Source of the DNA: Rotaria socialis
Taxonomy: Eukaryota; Rotifera; Eurotatoria; Philodinida; Philodinidae
DNA: 64,000 bases
NCBI GenBank assembly: GCA_905331475.1
Contig: CAJNYU010001435.1
Coordinates: 186,001 to 250,000, forward strand
Direction of reading: 5' to 3'
Positions within the stretch are counted from its first letter, which is position 1. Every line of letters begins with the position of its first letter. Both the position numbers and the translations under genes were made by a program. The notes beneath the pieces were generated by a model. The model was not told the origin of the DNA and made no database searches. It worked only from the letters and a program-made list of their open reading frames with translations. Positions 27,301 to 39,393 of this stretch are shown here, piece by piece.

Positions 27301-30300
27301 AGCATTCGATAAAATCATTTCTAAACTTTATTCAATCTCAACGCCAATATGTTCCATTGGAATATTCATCATGGAATATTTCATTTTCCGATTATCAACC
27401 ATTAAATTTTTCATTAAAAAAAAGAAAAAATTTAAATCAAAATTCAACTATAAAAAATCCTTATGGACGTACAGGCTTATCAGGTCAAAGTTTATTTGAT
27501 AACTATGGACCAAATCGTTATATCATATCATTAATAATTACCGAAAAGACTAATAAAAAATTTATTCTATTAAACAAAAATAAATTTGATAAATGGGAAT
27601 TGCCAAAAACAAAAAAACTTAAGAAAAAAAATATTCATTATCATACACTTGACGTATGTTATTTAGATCATCCATTAAATACAGATGATGCATGGACTGA
27701 AGTTGAAATTATTCTTATATCGAAAAATCCTTTTAAATTTTTTCATGGAAATAAAACATGGTTTTCAATGAAATATTTAGATAAATTAAATAATATTGAA
27801 AAATTCGACTTTGATTTGATTGAATTTTACACATAGACTGATTCTACAATATTCAATCATTGCCCATCGCACTCGGTCAATAATGTGCCTGAGGCACATT
27901 TATCCATTCAGTCTTTAGTACTCAAAGATCAATTTTTGCTTTTTTTGTTTCTCGCACATTCACTTATCGAATGCATTAGATTTTCAATGACATTCACACA
28001 TGATTTAACTATGACTAGAAATACAAACTTATATTTGTAAAGATGCATGTAAAATCGCATCTCGCTTATTGAATATAGAAGAATAATCAACAATAAATAT
28101 AAAACCTTGTTGTAATCATCAACATTGATAAGATCTGTTGTGAAGACATGATCAATAAAGGCATTTTCTTCTTTCACTTTATTCTCGGCCAAGTTTTTCT
28201 TTCTATTTTTTTTTCTAGTAAAATAAGAATTAGTTAGATGTCTGTCACGCACTAAAATAGAGAACGGCAACTTCCGACAAGCATACATACTAAATTGGAC
28301 AATACTTTGGCTAGTTCTATGTAGACGATCGTGACCTATGACATATGGTGATGTAAGAAGAGAAAAAAAACAAGTTTTCCCAGCAGTCAGTAATAGTAAA
28401 TTAGATACAACATCTTGTTTGAAAACATCACCAGCCGAACAACAATCGATTGAGCTAACCTTATTATACGCTTTAACGCATTGCACAACTCACAGGCATT
28501 CATTTATTCATTTAATAAGATCTTCTAACGAGTGACAAAAAAAGTATCCACCTGAATTGTCAAATAAACTCGTTTATCGACATACAGGATGCGTATATAT
28601 ATATATATATATAATAGAAATCTATACGCAAGTAGACAATTATTGATAGACACATCAATACCACCAACCAGGAGGCAATACAGTAGTTGAGTAAGACTGA
28701 CTATTATTACTATTACTTCGTCGCTGTATGCGTGTGTGAGAAAAAAAGCTAAGAATTGCATAAGAACTCTCATTATTGATTTCTCTATGTTTGCTGGAGT
28801 AGGAGTAGTTGTAGTGCTGCTGTTATTGATGGTGATGAGCATACATCAGCTAGATAACGTAGTATTTCTTCTATCAAGTTTTTTCTTCTCTCTCTCTCTC
28901 TTCTTCATAACAATTATTCCTCTTTAATATATGAGAAAGAGAGATAAATATATAAAAAACACACACACACACACACACATACACACACAAAAAGAATAAA
29001 GAAAAGTAATGTTTTTTCACATTTTCCTTTTTTCGGAGCATTAGGGGCGTGTCCAGTGATGATGATCATCATGATCAATCACTTTGCATTCATATACACG
29101 CTAAGTAATCTCTTCTATCATAATATCTATACTCAAATTATAAATAACACAATGCTAAGAAGAGCAAAAAGAAGCAAATGAGGGGGGGAAAAGAAAAGAA
29201 AAGAAAAGAAAAGAGAAGACATGAAGAATGATTAGGATTTTATTTTGTTTTGTTTCACTCACGAAAATCTTCTTTGGATACTGTAAATATGTATGGTACA
29301 CTTGGTTTTCCATCGCCTTTTTTCGTAAAGGCTTTTACTTGTGCATGATACGTTGTACCAGGTGTTAAATTACCGACAATATCCCAATATTGTGTACCAA
29401 TGGTACCTTCATAATTGCGATGAACAATAGGCGGTTGCATTGATAATGGTGCAAAAACGATAACATAAAAGCCTTTTATCATTCCACCGAGTAATGAGAT
29501 ATCATCGGGATTATTTTTATCGAGTGGATATATCCATGATATATTAGCCGTTGTTTGATTTATCATATAAGCGCTAACATTAATCGGTGCAACAAGTGGA
29601 ACTAAAATTGACAATAAGACGAATATTGACCACAGCCACATCCGAATTGCTTGACTGGCTGGTTGGCGTTGTTCAAAACAGATCGAGCAGATCTACGACA
29701 ACCGACTGTTTCTTTTCTCCTTTTCTTGTCGTCTCTCTCGTTCTTTCTTTCACATCCACCACCAACTCTATCCGAAATTATTTTCCCTTCTTTTTGCTCT
29801 CTCACTCTTTTCTTCTCTTGCATTGTCTCTCTTGCTCTCTCGTTACACACACTCTCTCTCCTTCGCTGTCTTCTCCTATCGTTATATACTCTGAAATAAC
29901 CATCGTAGGAAAAAAAAAGAAGAACAGTTTATTCTATTTATTTCATCATCTTTTCTTCGACGACGAGGACTTCTTCATTAGAAGATCTCCACCCTCCTAT
30001 ATATATATATACATACATTACAAATGAGAATGAAGGAACACGTCTCACTGATATGTTATTTGAGAAATTATCGTTTCCGACGATCATCCGATACCGAGCT
30101 CAAGCTCGTAAAACACGCTAACGAAAAAATTGAGTAATATATTTACTCAGTATTAGTTGTTCATTCTTCTATTTTCACAATAATAAACATATATATATAT
30201 ATTATTTTTCTATTCCATTTTCACATATTCTGTGGTCTATTGACGATCATCGAATCTATCAAGATATTCAAGTGTTAAACTGTCATATAAATGAATGAAA

Positions 30301-32061
30301 GAACAACACATTCTTGTACGTAAATAGACGACAAGACATTGATGATGTATTTATTAATTGTGGCATTTCAAATAGTATTGATATATCCGATGGGACAGAT
30401 AGAATGGACAGTTGTCCGTCTGTCTGACCATTAGGGTTACTAATGAAATGGATAGTAAGGAAGACGAGATCAATTGCTACTGTCATTCTAAATTAGCTGA
30501 TTAATTCTTCTCATTTAAATATGAGAACATCAGTTAGATCATTCTATGATTTCTTTTATTTTTTTTTCTTTTGAAATAACTCATCATTATGCTTGTCAGC
30601 TGTTTGTAACGCATAAAAAAGTACAAGTGAAAGGTAGTATGTGAGTTTTAAGTGCTAGAGAGTTACCTGCTCTTTCATCATTTCTCATGCTATTTTATGA
30701 ACCAGCGCACAAGTGAAATGTAGAAGGAAATGAACCTTGGATGTGTCATCTTCCGCTAACAAAATGTAGTTATCTTCTGTGTTGCAATGCAATCAGGCAT
30801 AGATGACACTTGTTTTTCTTCTCTTTGCGCTTCTCTCGTTTTTTTCTTTTTTTTTTATTAAGAGGTTTTTCAAAACTTGTTACTGTTACTAATACTATAT
30901 TCATTTGTCTTCCGTAATAAAACTGACTATCTGTAGCATCTATATTGATTCTCTTCTTTTGTAAAAAGCCGCAGCTCTACATAATTGGAGAAAAAAAAAA
31001 GGTTAAATTATCACTAATAACATTGAAGAAGCAAAAATTGATGACCACACAACTTGTGTCTACTCTATTGGGGATAATGCTTTCTTCTTGTTTTTCTTTT
31101 CTTGATCACAAGTTCATGATATCGAATCGATAAAAACTTTCTTCGTAGAATGATCCTAATAGATTGTCTATTCTTCGATTTTGCTACTATTTTTACTGCT
31201 TGAATAGTCACATAGACACATATGTTTAATGGTTCAACGAAGCAGGTGCGTTACTCTTTAATAGAATTCAATATAACCAATAAAGAAATCTTATTAAGTA
31301 TTCCATGTAGATTATAGAGTTACTACTATCCGATAGCATACATAGAATTCAATTTCTTCGTCTTTTTCTATTTTGAATGCTGATGAAAGGAATTTCATAT
31401 GCTTTAGAGTTCTTCAAATACTTAGCTTGACATATATGTCAATTCATAGTGAGAAAAGAGTAGGTTCAATTGATGATTATTAGTGAGAAAATGTGTGTTT
31501 TTCTCATGTTAGATCATTTTATTATTATAAGTAAGGCATGGATAGAAAAAAAAGTAAAAGTATGTAGACTATTCTCTAATTAATTTATCCGCAAGTTTTC
31601 TAATGAAAAGAATTTTTCTTAGAAAGTTATGTGATAGTTAAATGAATATGTTTTATTTTTTTTTCTTTCGCTAAAAGAATCTAGAACGTAATCAAGTCTC
31701 ATCTTGTCACTTCTATAAGACTGAATTAATGGCAATAAAAAAAGAAAGACGATTAGGTTTACGTTGTCGGTATGGTCGAATTTTTTTTCTGCTCAAACGC
31801 AAGAAAAGTAAAAAAAAAGTACAAAAATAACTTGAAGCTTTTTTTTTTAATTGGATGTTTATTTTTAAACAAACTATCTTTGGTGTTAATGAGAAACAAG
31901 GAAAAAAGCAGTACGAAATCGGATTTTATTTTTCCTCATTACACTTCAAGTAACCGAAAAATTCATTTGACATATGAACATCTATCATATGATTATTGAT
32001 AATCGAAAATATAATATTCTACGTTTATCAATCAATCAATATGATTGTCAAAAACGAAACG

Positions 32062-32106
<45 letters not shown>

Positions 32107-32404
32107 ATCTACTTTATTCATTTTAATTGAACAAAGATATGTTCCAGTCTATCAAGTGTATGAGAAAGCGAATTAAAAGTAGTATTCATATGTTACTCAT
32201 AAAAAGCTATTTTCTCAATAGAACAAAAGAAAAATATTACAAATACTGCTTGAAGGTACGTAATAGCAATCAGTAAATAACCATTAGTATTTTATTATTC
32301 GCATGAAATTCGAACACTTGCAAGATACTTAACATGAATATTCGATATTTGATGATTCAAAAGGATACGATTGCAATTATATCTATAGAACCTCTCAACG
32401 ATCG

Positions 32405-32443
<39 letters not shown>

Positions 32444-35400
32444 TATGGAAGTTATAAAATTGTGTTAATCTTGAACATAGAAACGAATAATTATGTTTTT
32501 TTTTCTTTTTATTCATTAATTTTGTAATTTGCTGAAATTTCTAATATGTGGAAATCTATATCAAATATTAACTCTACGTATAGTATTTCGTAATATTAAT
32601 CCTAACAATTCGCACGAGAAATAAAAAAAAGAGTTGCGTATCCAATTATCAGGCCAACATAAGAAAAAAAACTTGAGCCTAAAAGCGTAAATTTTTTTTT
32701 GTAATCTGAGAAAATATGATATCTATTATTTTTTTCAAGGATAACAAGAAAATGATTTGGCTAATATTTCTCATTTATTGTTTCATGATGATATCTTCTT
32801 CAAATTTTCAAATAGTTTGTTTTTGTAATAATTGATTTGAAATTTTCGTTCCACCGAGAAGCTCTTGTTTTACAAATGCAATTTTGTTCGAGCTTCGATC
32901 TTATAATTAAACTAATACTGCGCCTCGGTGTATATTATTGATTCTTTATTCTACATCAAACTAATATAACTGTTTATATAGAAACCCTTTTATTCAACTT
33001 AAATTCAAATAGAATATTAAGTTTGAAAAATTCTAATCTTAAAAAAAAACCCTATGAATAATCAATCAAATATTACATTGAATGATATATTTGATAGTCA
33101 AAAGCGAAAGATCTAACATAAATAATGAAATAAAAAATGAATGAATGAAAGAAAGAAAGAAAGAAAGAAAGAAAGAAAAAAAGAATCTCTGTGAGATGTT
33201 TTAAGAACTTATTTAATCAGTGATATAAAAAATTTCCATATTTCTTGACATTTTTTGTTTTCTAATCAATTTTCTTCTATAAATTATTGAATAACAAATG
33301 TAATCTGAATATTGTCTTCTCAAGTATTGATCTTTATGAAAACAAAAGGATAAATAAAACTAACGAAAATCTTCAAGTGTGCTCAATTGAAAATTCATTA
33401 CCGATCAAAGCTTTCTTAAACATAAGACAGTCGTTACTTTATATGATTTCATTAAGTCTATCACATAAAAGTGCTTCTTTTTCTTCGTTTTTTGTGTATA
33501 TCTGTCTAGACTTCACCATTACCAGTCAGTCAAGCATTATTTTATTTAAACAGGAAGTTACCTGTTTCATCTGTTGTTACTTCAATACGTGTTAATGGGC
33601 CGGATGAATCTGTGTATGATGAATTTAAATAGGCTTGTAAAATAATTTCATATTTTGTTATCGGGCGAAGTTCACTTAAAAATATCTCCGTTCGATTTGT
33701 TTGTTTTACCATCCATGGTTGATTTGAATTTACTGCGCGATATTTTATTGTATAACCATAGATTGGTGAAGATAAACGTGTGGGTTTTGTCCATGATAAA
33801 CGTATAAAATCTTTATCAGTGGCTAATACGCGAACATTATTTGGGACTTGAGCGAAATTATTTGTTATTAAAATTAATATTGGATACAAAATAATTAAAG
33901 AGAACATTTTATTAATCGAGAAAAAAAAAAGACAAGAAAAGAAAAGATTATCTAGACAATATCATGGATTAGAAATAATCGTTTACTAATAAATGGACAA
34001 GGGTGTTAAAAGCAAATAGGAAAAAATGATGATTTTTTGCAATCAATCTGTTTTTCTGACATATAAAAAATAAGCAAAGGGAAGGAAGTAGAATAGAAGA
34101 CGCACAACCTCGATCATCATCGTCTATGCGGTCCGAGGAGAGAGAGAGAGAGAGAGAAATATTGCTTTAACTTAATTGCGTTGTCCTCGATACATACTGT
34201 TGATCCTACATAGGTCGAATGACGAAAAAAAAATGAGAGAACGGAGAAAAAAGAAGAAAAAAGGAATAAGAAGATTGTTATATTGAGCGATAGTCGGTCT
34301 AATTAGTCAAACATGATTTAAACTTATATCTTTCAATACATACAATTAATAAAACACTTGTTTTCGCACATAGACCTACTAATCCATTGATTTGTTAACG
34401 CTGCAGCCTTTTAATAATGAAGTTTCTTTAAACAAGAAAATCAGTTGCATGTAACACATTTTACATGAAATTAGCTCCCATTTTTTTACTAGATAAATTT
34501 AGTTTAGTATTCCATATATTTGTTTCACACAATATGAAAATGTCTTCTCTTTTTTGATAATGGCATGCTGAGTATGCAGATGCTCATTAGTCGTTGAGCA
34601 CCTGCTTTTTATAAAGCTGTACAGCACGCATACTGTGAATAGTAAAACCAAAAAAAGAAGAAAAACCAAACCGCATTTAGAACAAGTGAAAGTGAAAACA
34701 AACGTGTCACTTATCTTTGGTTAACGTTGACATCCATCAACTTGATTGTTTCCACTTTTGTTCTCTTTCCTAGTTTTTTTTCCCGGTCATTATCATTTCT
34801 TCGCTTCTTGTCTTTAATTACTAACTTTTACAATATTTCGAGTAGATTTCTTTTTGTTCATACGCTCGCTTTACATCATTTGTCGGTTCATCAAAAAACA
34901 TTGACGCTTACATACAATATAATTATTATCTCTTCATTAATAATCAAACAATCATATAAATAAAAAGAATCTAACAGCTAAACCGATCAGACACACATCG
35001 AACTACACTCATATGAGAAAATCATAAGAGATAGGGAGAAAAAAAATGTTTAGCCTTGACATATAATTTCCATTATAGAATCAATCGATTTGAATATATA
35101 TATATATATACATATATGCATGTACTTGAGAATCAGAAAAAAATTTGCATATCCTACCATGTTTTCTTGTTACAGTACAATAAATAGCTGGTTGCGTCAT
35201 CGATAAATGATTTTGATTTTGATCAATAACAGCCAAGTTTAATCTTAATATATGATAAGAATTATAATTTAAATTAAACAATGAACTATTAAATTCATAT
35301 TTATATAGATCATAAGATTCGTGTTTATGTATTGATAAAAAGCTAATCGGAATTATTAATTGCCGTATTAAATCATCATTATTTTCTGTTACATCCATAT

Positions 35401-38400
35401 AATATAAGATATATTTATTTATATAAAAACGTGATTCATAATCAATAGTCCATTGAATAGAAAATAACTGATTTATATCATTTGGTGAACATTGAAATTT
35501 ATCTATGGTTGATATTAAATGATGATTCGTTAAGCTACGATTAATTATGTGAAAATCACTTAATATTGAACCTTTCGCATTAATGCTGGCAACACGGACA
35601 AAAAGAAGATTTAATTTTGACATCATAAATTCTAATACATAAAATGGATATGTTCGAACAATTTTTTGTGACCATTGATCGAATGGTACTGATGTATTTG
35701 TTGTATAATAGAGAATGTAATACTAAAATAGTAAATAAATAGATGCTATAAAACAATTCATCAAATATGTTATTTATTTATTCACAATGATTAGACATGA
35801 TAATTGATTCACTTAATGATGTCTATATACTGGGAACGAAATAATAGATAAGTCGATCTATCAACACATTGAAATATCAAAACATTTATCCTAATTCAAA
35901 TAAATGAATCCCGTGAGAATTTTGATGTGAAGAAAAATTTTCATTTTGCCCTTGTGGAGTGCTAGCTTTTAGCTTTTTCTTTTTAACTTCCCTCTTAATT
36001 CCCAAAAGAAAATTGTCAATCTTAGTTAAGAATTCTTTCAATCATTCACATGTTTAATTGGCTCTTGAAAACTTTTAATAAATCCTTTCTTTCGTTTTCT
36101 AAGACAATTAGTCAAAACATACTTCACTGCTTAAATACTTTTATCTATTGAGACACTGAAGTGAGTAATGGTTTTCTGTTTTCAATGTAAGACAATTGAT
36201 AGCATAAGATTCCAACTACTATTTTATGAATGAAACAATGATATAACAAGCGTAGTGACCTTCTCCGTCTCTCTCTGGAAAAGAGGCACCCCTTGTCGAA
36301 TTAATGTGCCGGATGTCGTGGAAACCCTCCACTTTTCTTCTAATCAGCGGACTTCTCAACAATTGAAATTTTAATCAGAATATTTACATAAAATTATACC
36401 CGTCCTTTTTTTTTTATAAAAATCATGCTTTAAAAATAAATTGATCAAAATAGAAGAGCCCAAGGTGTTCTATTACAGATTGTGTTCACTACTTCTAATT
36501 TCAATTAATCTAGTAAATATCACAATAGATTCTTTCAAATAAAATAACATGTTAAATTAATTCCCTAAAACATGCAGTCGAGCATAGAAAAACATGTCTC
36601 CAAAAAACAATGTTTTCTTTTGTTCTGATCACTACCTCTATAACAACAAATCTAATGAATTCCCTAGAAAATTGGCGACATAAACATGATCACGCTGTTC
36701 TCAATCCTCAAACAACATGTTTTTGTTTGTAGTTTAAATGTCATAATGTACTGAAAAATCTAAATAGTAACTATTAAAATTTTATGTATAATAAGAAATC
36801 AGCAATTATTTCTAATTATTTAAACTATTTCTAATTCCGATAAAACTACAATTTCAATGTTTGTAGAATTATAATTGCAATAACTCAATAAAGCTTTTAT
36901 TTTCTTACAAAATTAGGTCCATTAGTAGAATTTGGCGGTGTCCAATGAACAACTATCGAAGTTTCATTCCAAACATAACCATGAAGATTATCAATTTTAT
37001 CTGGTATTGTTTCAAGTGTTTTAATAATAATAGAATTTGAATAAGCTGATGGTGTAGCACCAATAAAACCTTTAAGTCGAAATTCATATTTTGTATATGG
37101 AATCAAATCCATTACCTAAATTTAGAGAAAAACAAAAGAAACATTTTAAAACAGAAAGTTCTCTTTCTTAGCGATATCGTTTACTCGAAATGTAAAACTA
37201 TAACGTGTTGTACGTGGATCAATAAGGACTTGTTTATAATCTTCTACCTTGATAGTATCATTTATTTCTTCTTTATCACTATCATCAGAATGATGTAAGC
37301 GTCTATAATATATGATAAAATGATTGAAACGATCATAACGTCCATTTGACACACGCCATTTGAGTAAAACACTATGACTTTGAATATCACTATAGCTTAA
37401 TAATGGCTTTGTTTGATTATCTATTGACGAATAAATTTAAAAAAATGCCTTTCAATTAAAATATCCTATTTTTTTCCTCCTAATACACACCTGGTATAAT
37501 AACAGTAATAAAAATTTTAGTTAAACCATGCTTATTTTTTGCTTCACAAATATATTTATTCACACCATGCATTTCATTATCAAATTTAAGTAGAACACGC
37601 GCAGAATTACGTGCAAGAAGACTCGAATCTGATGCTGACATAGAGAAAAAATATTTTATAAGTCAAAGTATTTAACCTAAAGAACAAAATAGGAAACCTC
37701 GAATCCAATTAACTTCAGGTTCTGGATAGCCATCAGCCACACAGATAAGTTCTCTTATTCCATCATGTTGAAGATCAATGCGACTATGATTAAGAAGATT
37801 ATCGCGTATACGAGGAAGTATCATGCGTTCTAAAGACTATCGAAATATATTCACATGCCACAAAAAAAAAACAGAAGAAAACAAAGAACAAGCATCATCA
37901 TCATCATCATCCTTTTTTTTCTTCCCCAGTGTATTTAATTACCTGTAACAATCAATGAACGTCTACTAGAAAATGATCGACCAAGAGTATTTGATGCTAT
38001 ACAAATATAATCACCATCATCTACGAGTTCAACTGGATGGATGAACAAAGAACCTAAGGTGTCAAAAAGAAAAAAACAATAAGTGTCTGATTTTGAATGA
38101 AAGAGACATGTCACTATAAGCAAGAAAAGATCCCGTCTTTGATTGTAATTAAAATACTAAGAATATGATTCCTCGTTTTACCTATAGTTAAATTAATCTT
38201 ACTTATGAGTATTTACTCTCTTTTGATATATCTTTTTTTCGAAGTTAATCTAATTAACTCGGAGTCAAATTATGACTGAACCCTATTGTCGAATGATGAC
38301 TTTTTATCAAGGCTATGAAGTCAGCGAAGAATTTTGCTTCTGTTTTATTTCAAAATAGATAAATTATTATTTATTATGCATGTTAAGACATAATTCAGCT

Positions 38401-39393
38401 TCTTGATCATTTTCTCTAACAATATACCACAGAAAACAGCAGGCCAATTATTTTTGTCCTCATTTCTTTTTCATTAATATCTACATGATAGATGATAGTA
38501 AAAGAAATTTGTCATCTGCTATACATTTGAACTCGACATATATTCGGTGTAAATTACAAGAAAAATCATTATCTGTTCAAAATAATTAATTGTCAAAGTT
38601 CAAAAAGAAAATAGTTTACGTACTTGAATATTTTGTTTCTTCTACTTTTATTCGAGTATCATTAATGTCAATAAAACGAATTGTTTTTATTTTTTCGGAT
38701 TGTTCTGTATCTGATATGTTTTTTAAATGTATCCATAGAAAATGAATTGGATATGAACTTTGTACAGATTGACATTTCGTAAAAAACGAGCCACCTATTT
38801 GTATTCGTTTACCAAATGATGTTACATCATTTTCATCGAGAATAAATGGTACATTATGTTTTATTGCTAATTTACCTAATTCTTTTTCATTGTACAAACC
38901 CATCGATTCGTCATTATCATCGATATCATTTGTTGGTAATTTAACATCAATATAACCTGACGATGTTAGCTCATATGTTGAATTTATATTTACATGACAT
39001 GAATATTTTCCAATATACATATCAGGCTCTTTAATAACGAGCACGCTTGTCGATGTACCATAATAGAAATCGAAACAATCGGAATTATTAAATAGACGTT
39101 TACAGTATGTATCGGTGTCGTTGCTTGAATCATACAATGCTTCATAATGCCAACGTATACGTTTAAAATTTATATGATGTGATGTTTGACAAACATGATA
39201 AATAAATGCATTTGGTTTATAAATAACAGTTAAATTATGTAAGTCACGAATAAATGATAGTGCAAATGTAGTTCCTGAGTTTTTTTTTTATGAGGAGAAA
39301 CATGCTTTAAAAAAACAGCAAAAACAATCGTTCAAGTTTTTATTTACCTTGAATGAACATCCAGAATTGGTAAATGAACCAAACTACGATCAT
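15359..39393 (-). CDS. LAR-type receptor protein tyrosine phosphatase (PTPRF/D/S-like), complete
   Basis: Type I membrane adhesion receptor with cytosolic tyrosine phosphatase domains. Exons (high to low): 39393-39348, 39274-38624, 38053-37943, 37829-37698, 37634-37491, 37420-37185, 37115-36909, 35722-35158, 33846-33562, 29601-29263, 23619-23395, 23353-23252, 22124-22080, 21977-21648, 19682-19537, 19463-19026, 18956-18300, 18239-17820, 17765-17711, 17643-17430, 16718-16547, 16476-16383, 16330-16254, 16191-15931, 15857-15698, 15630-15500, 15430-15359. Total 6315 nt = 2104 aa, all phases matching. Order: short hydrophobic leader (1-15), three Ig domains (to about 361), about eight FN3 domains plus a juxtamembrane module, TM at about 1423-1448, then D1 and D2. 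D1 has [18 protein letters not shown] and [11 protein letters not shown] (Cys1744), so it should be active. D2 has KNRL, WPE at 1999-2001 and VHCSAGAGRTG (Cys2035), the usual regulatory version. The C-terminus [18 protein letters not shown] is LAR-typical. Confidence 0.95.
16719..17429 (-). other. Phosphatase intron (711 nt), nothing recognised
   Basis: Splits the [13 protein letters not shown] codons at the end of D1. AT-rich with no open frame carrying family signal. Confidence 0.7.
19683..21647 (-). other. Phosphatase intron (1965 nt), nothing recognised
   Basis: Lies between FN3-encoding exons. It contains a TA tract near 20031-20043 and GAA repeats near 20957-20971. Both strands scanned, no gene supported. 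Confidence 0.65.
22125..23251 (-). other. Phosphatase intron (1127 nt), nothing recognised
   Basis: Contains a CT-rich tract near 22978-22992 and low-complexity frames on both strands. Flanking phases (1/1) are consistent with an intron. Confidence 0.65.
23717..27836 (+). CDS. Intron-nested NUDT9/TRPM2-type Nudix-homology protein lacking the Nudix box
   Basis: Exons 23717-24100, 24159-24281, 26517-26750, 26808-27836, all phase 0, give 589 aa. It lies antisense inside the 5.6 kb phosphatase intron. Residues 1-420 are Ser/Asn/Gln-rich and unrecognised. Residues about 425-589 match the ADP-ribose hydrolase NUDT9 and the NUDT9-H domain of TRPM2 in order: a [14 protein letters not shown] segment, [10 protein letters not shown] (467) with a GPNRY motif, KWELP (510) and NTDDAWTE (538). 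The Nudix box that normally follows WxLPGG, with its REXXEE metal ligands, is missing: only about 28 residues separate W510 from N538 and they are Lys-rich. The open frame is intact, so this is a likely catalytically dead ADP-ribose-type binder or a decaying paralogue. The N-terminal exons rest only on frame and splice sites. The role is unknown; inference only. Confidence 0.75.
24308..24996 (+). mobile_element. Mutator-like non-autonomous element with long terminal inverted repeats and a FLYWCH gene
   Basis: A 689-bp element bounded by inverted repeats of roughly 120 bp (24308-24428 against 24880-24996). It is flanked by a 9-bp direct repeat with one mismatch (AAAAATCTG at 24299-24307, GAAAATCTG at 24997-25005). 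Nine-bp duplications and long TIRs are typical of Mutator-like transposons, in which FLYWCH fingers are also known. No transposase catalytic domain is present. It sits 17 bp past a 5' splice site of the NUDT9-like gene, in that gene's sense orientation. Confidence 0.8.
24528..24818 (+). CDS. FLYWCH-type zinc-finger protein inside the TIR element
   Basis: Predicted DNA- or protein-binding finger of 96 aa. The FLYWCH pattern is visible: an aromatic N-terminal strand with a TEKG turn, then NNYLFHLKR, then [12 protein letters not shown] with the Cys pair, and finally GENHKHEP with the His pair. The C-terminus is acidic (KDSSDEE). ATG 24528 was chosen; the frame extends upstream to 24495 without another ATG. 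The gene fills most of the space between the two inverted repeats, so it travels with the element. It may recognise the repeated TIR motif; that is inference. Confidence 0.8.
   Translation: MNTNFTWSTTEKGDKKAILYNNYLFHLKRENKNNSSLYVCTNKWCSRSIALKNNVIIKSNGENHKHEPKLPENVQKVLRAISHRYIHIIKDSSDEE
27882..27900 (+). other. Perfect 8-bp hairpin just after the NUDT9-like stop codon
   Basis: AATGTGCC, a TGA loop, then GGCACATT, 45 nt past the stop in the presumed 3' UTR. Possible RNA-processing or stability element; function unknown. Confidence 0.4.
27901..29262 (-). other. Remainder of the 5.6 kb phosphatase intron
   Basis: Contains TA (about 28595-28612), CA (28958-28979) and AAAAG (29190-29215) simple repeats. 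A 185-codon minus-strand frame at 27929-28486 has no recognisable domain and was not called. Confidence 0.55.
28956..28990. repeat. (CA)n microsatellite
   Basis: Nearly uninterrupted CA dinucleotides with one interruption, inside the phosphatase intron. Confidence 0.9.
32062..32106. repeat. Compound (TA)n(GA)n microsatellite
   Basis: About 10 TA units run directly into about 12 GA units. Confidence 0.9.
32409..32441. repeat. (TA)n microsatellite
   Basis: Uninterrupted alternating TA of about 33 nt. Confidence 0.9.
33137..33178. repeat. (GAAT)n/(GAAA)n microsatellite
   Basis: GAAT units followed by about eight GAAA units. Confidence 0.85.
33847..35157 (-). other. Phosphatase intron (1311 nt) with a small imperfect hairpin
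   Basis: No gene seen. An 11-bp stem with one mismatch and an 8-nt loop lies at about 34576-34605, followed by a T run. It is too short to call a microRNA precursor. Confidence 0.5.
35723..36908 (-). other. Phosphatase intron (1186 nt), nothing recognised
   Basis: Splits an FN3 domain in phase 0 between PNF and YYILYY. AT-rich, no coding signal on either strand. Confidence 0.65.

Larger units (their letters stand above)
29602..33561 (-). other. Phosphatase intron (3960 nt), repeats only
   Basis: No gene supported. Several microsatellites are present: TA/GA at 32062-32106, TA at 32409-32441, GAAA at 33137-33178. Splice phases on both sides are 1. Confidence 0.65.

Noticed and set aside
27929-28486. 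185-codon minus-strand frame in the phosphatase intron
   Set aside because: No recognisable domain or repeated motif, a plus-strand frame overlaps it, and the second half is low complexity.
29255-29641. FN3 frame starting with a signal-peptide-like leader ([10 protein letters not shown]...)
   Set aside because: The hydrophobic start is the translation of the intron's polypyrimidine tract. The acceptor ...aattttag at 29602 joins upstream exon 33562 in phase 1.
33542-33907. Second FN3 frame with a leader-like start (MFSLIILYP...)
   Set aside because: Acceptor gctcaag before 33846 joins the CATG donor at 35158 in phase 1, so no separate promoter is needed. Alternative internal promoters remain untested.
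34576-34605. Imperfect 11-bp hairpin as a microRNA precursor
   Set aside because: The stem is too short and the loop arms do not extend convincingly.
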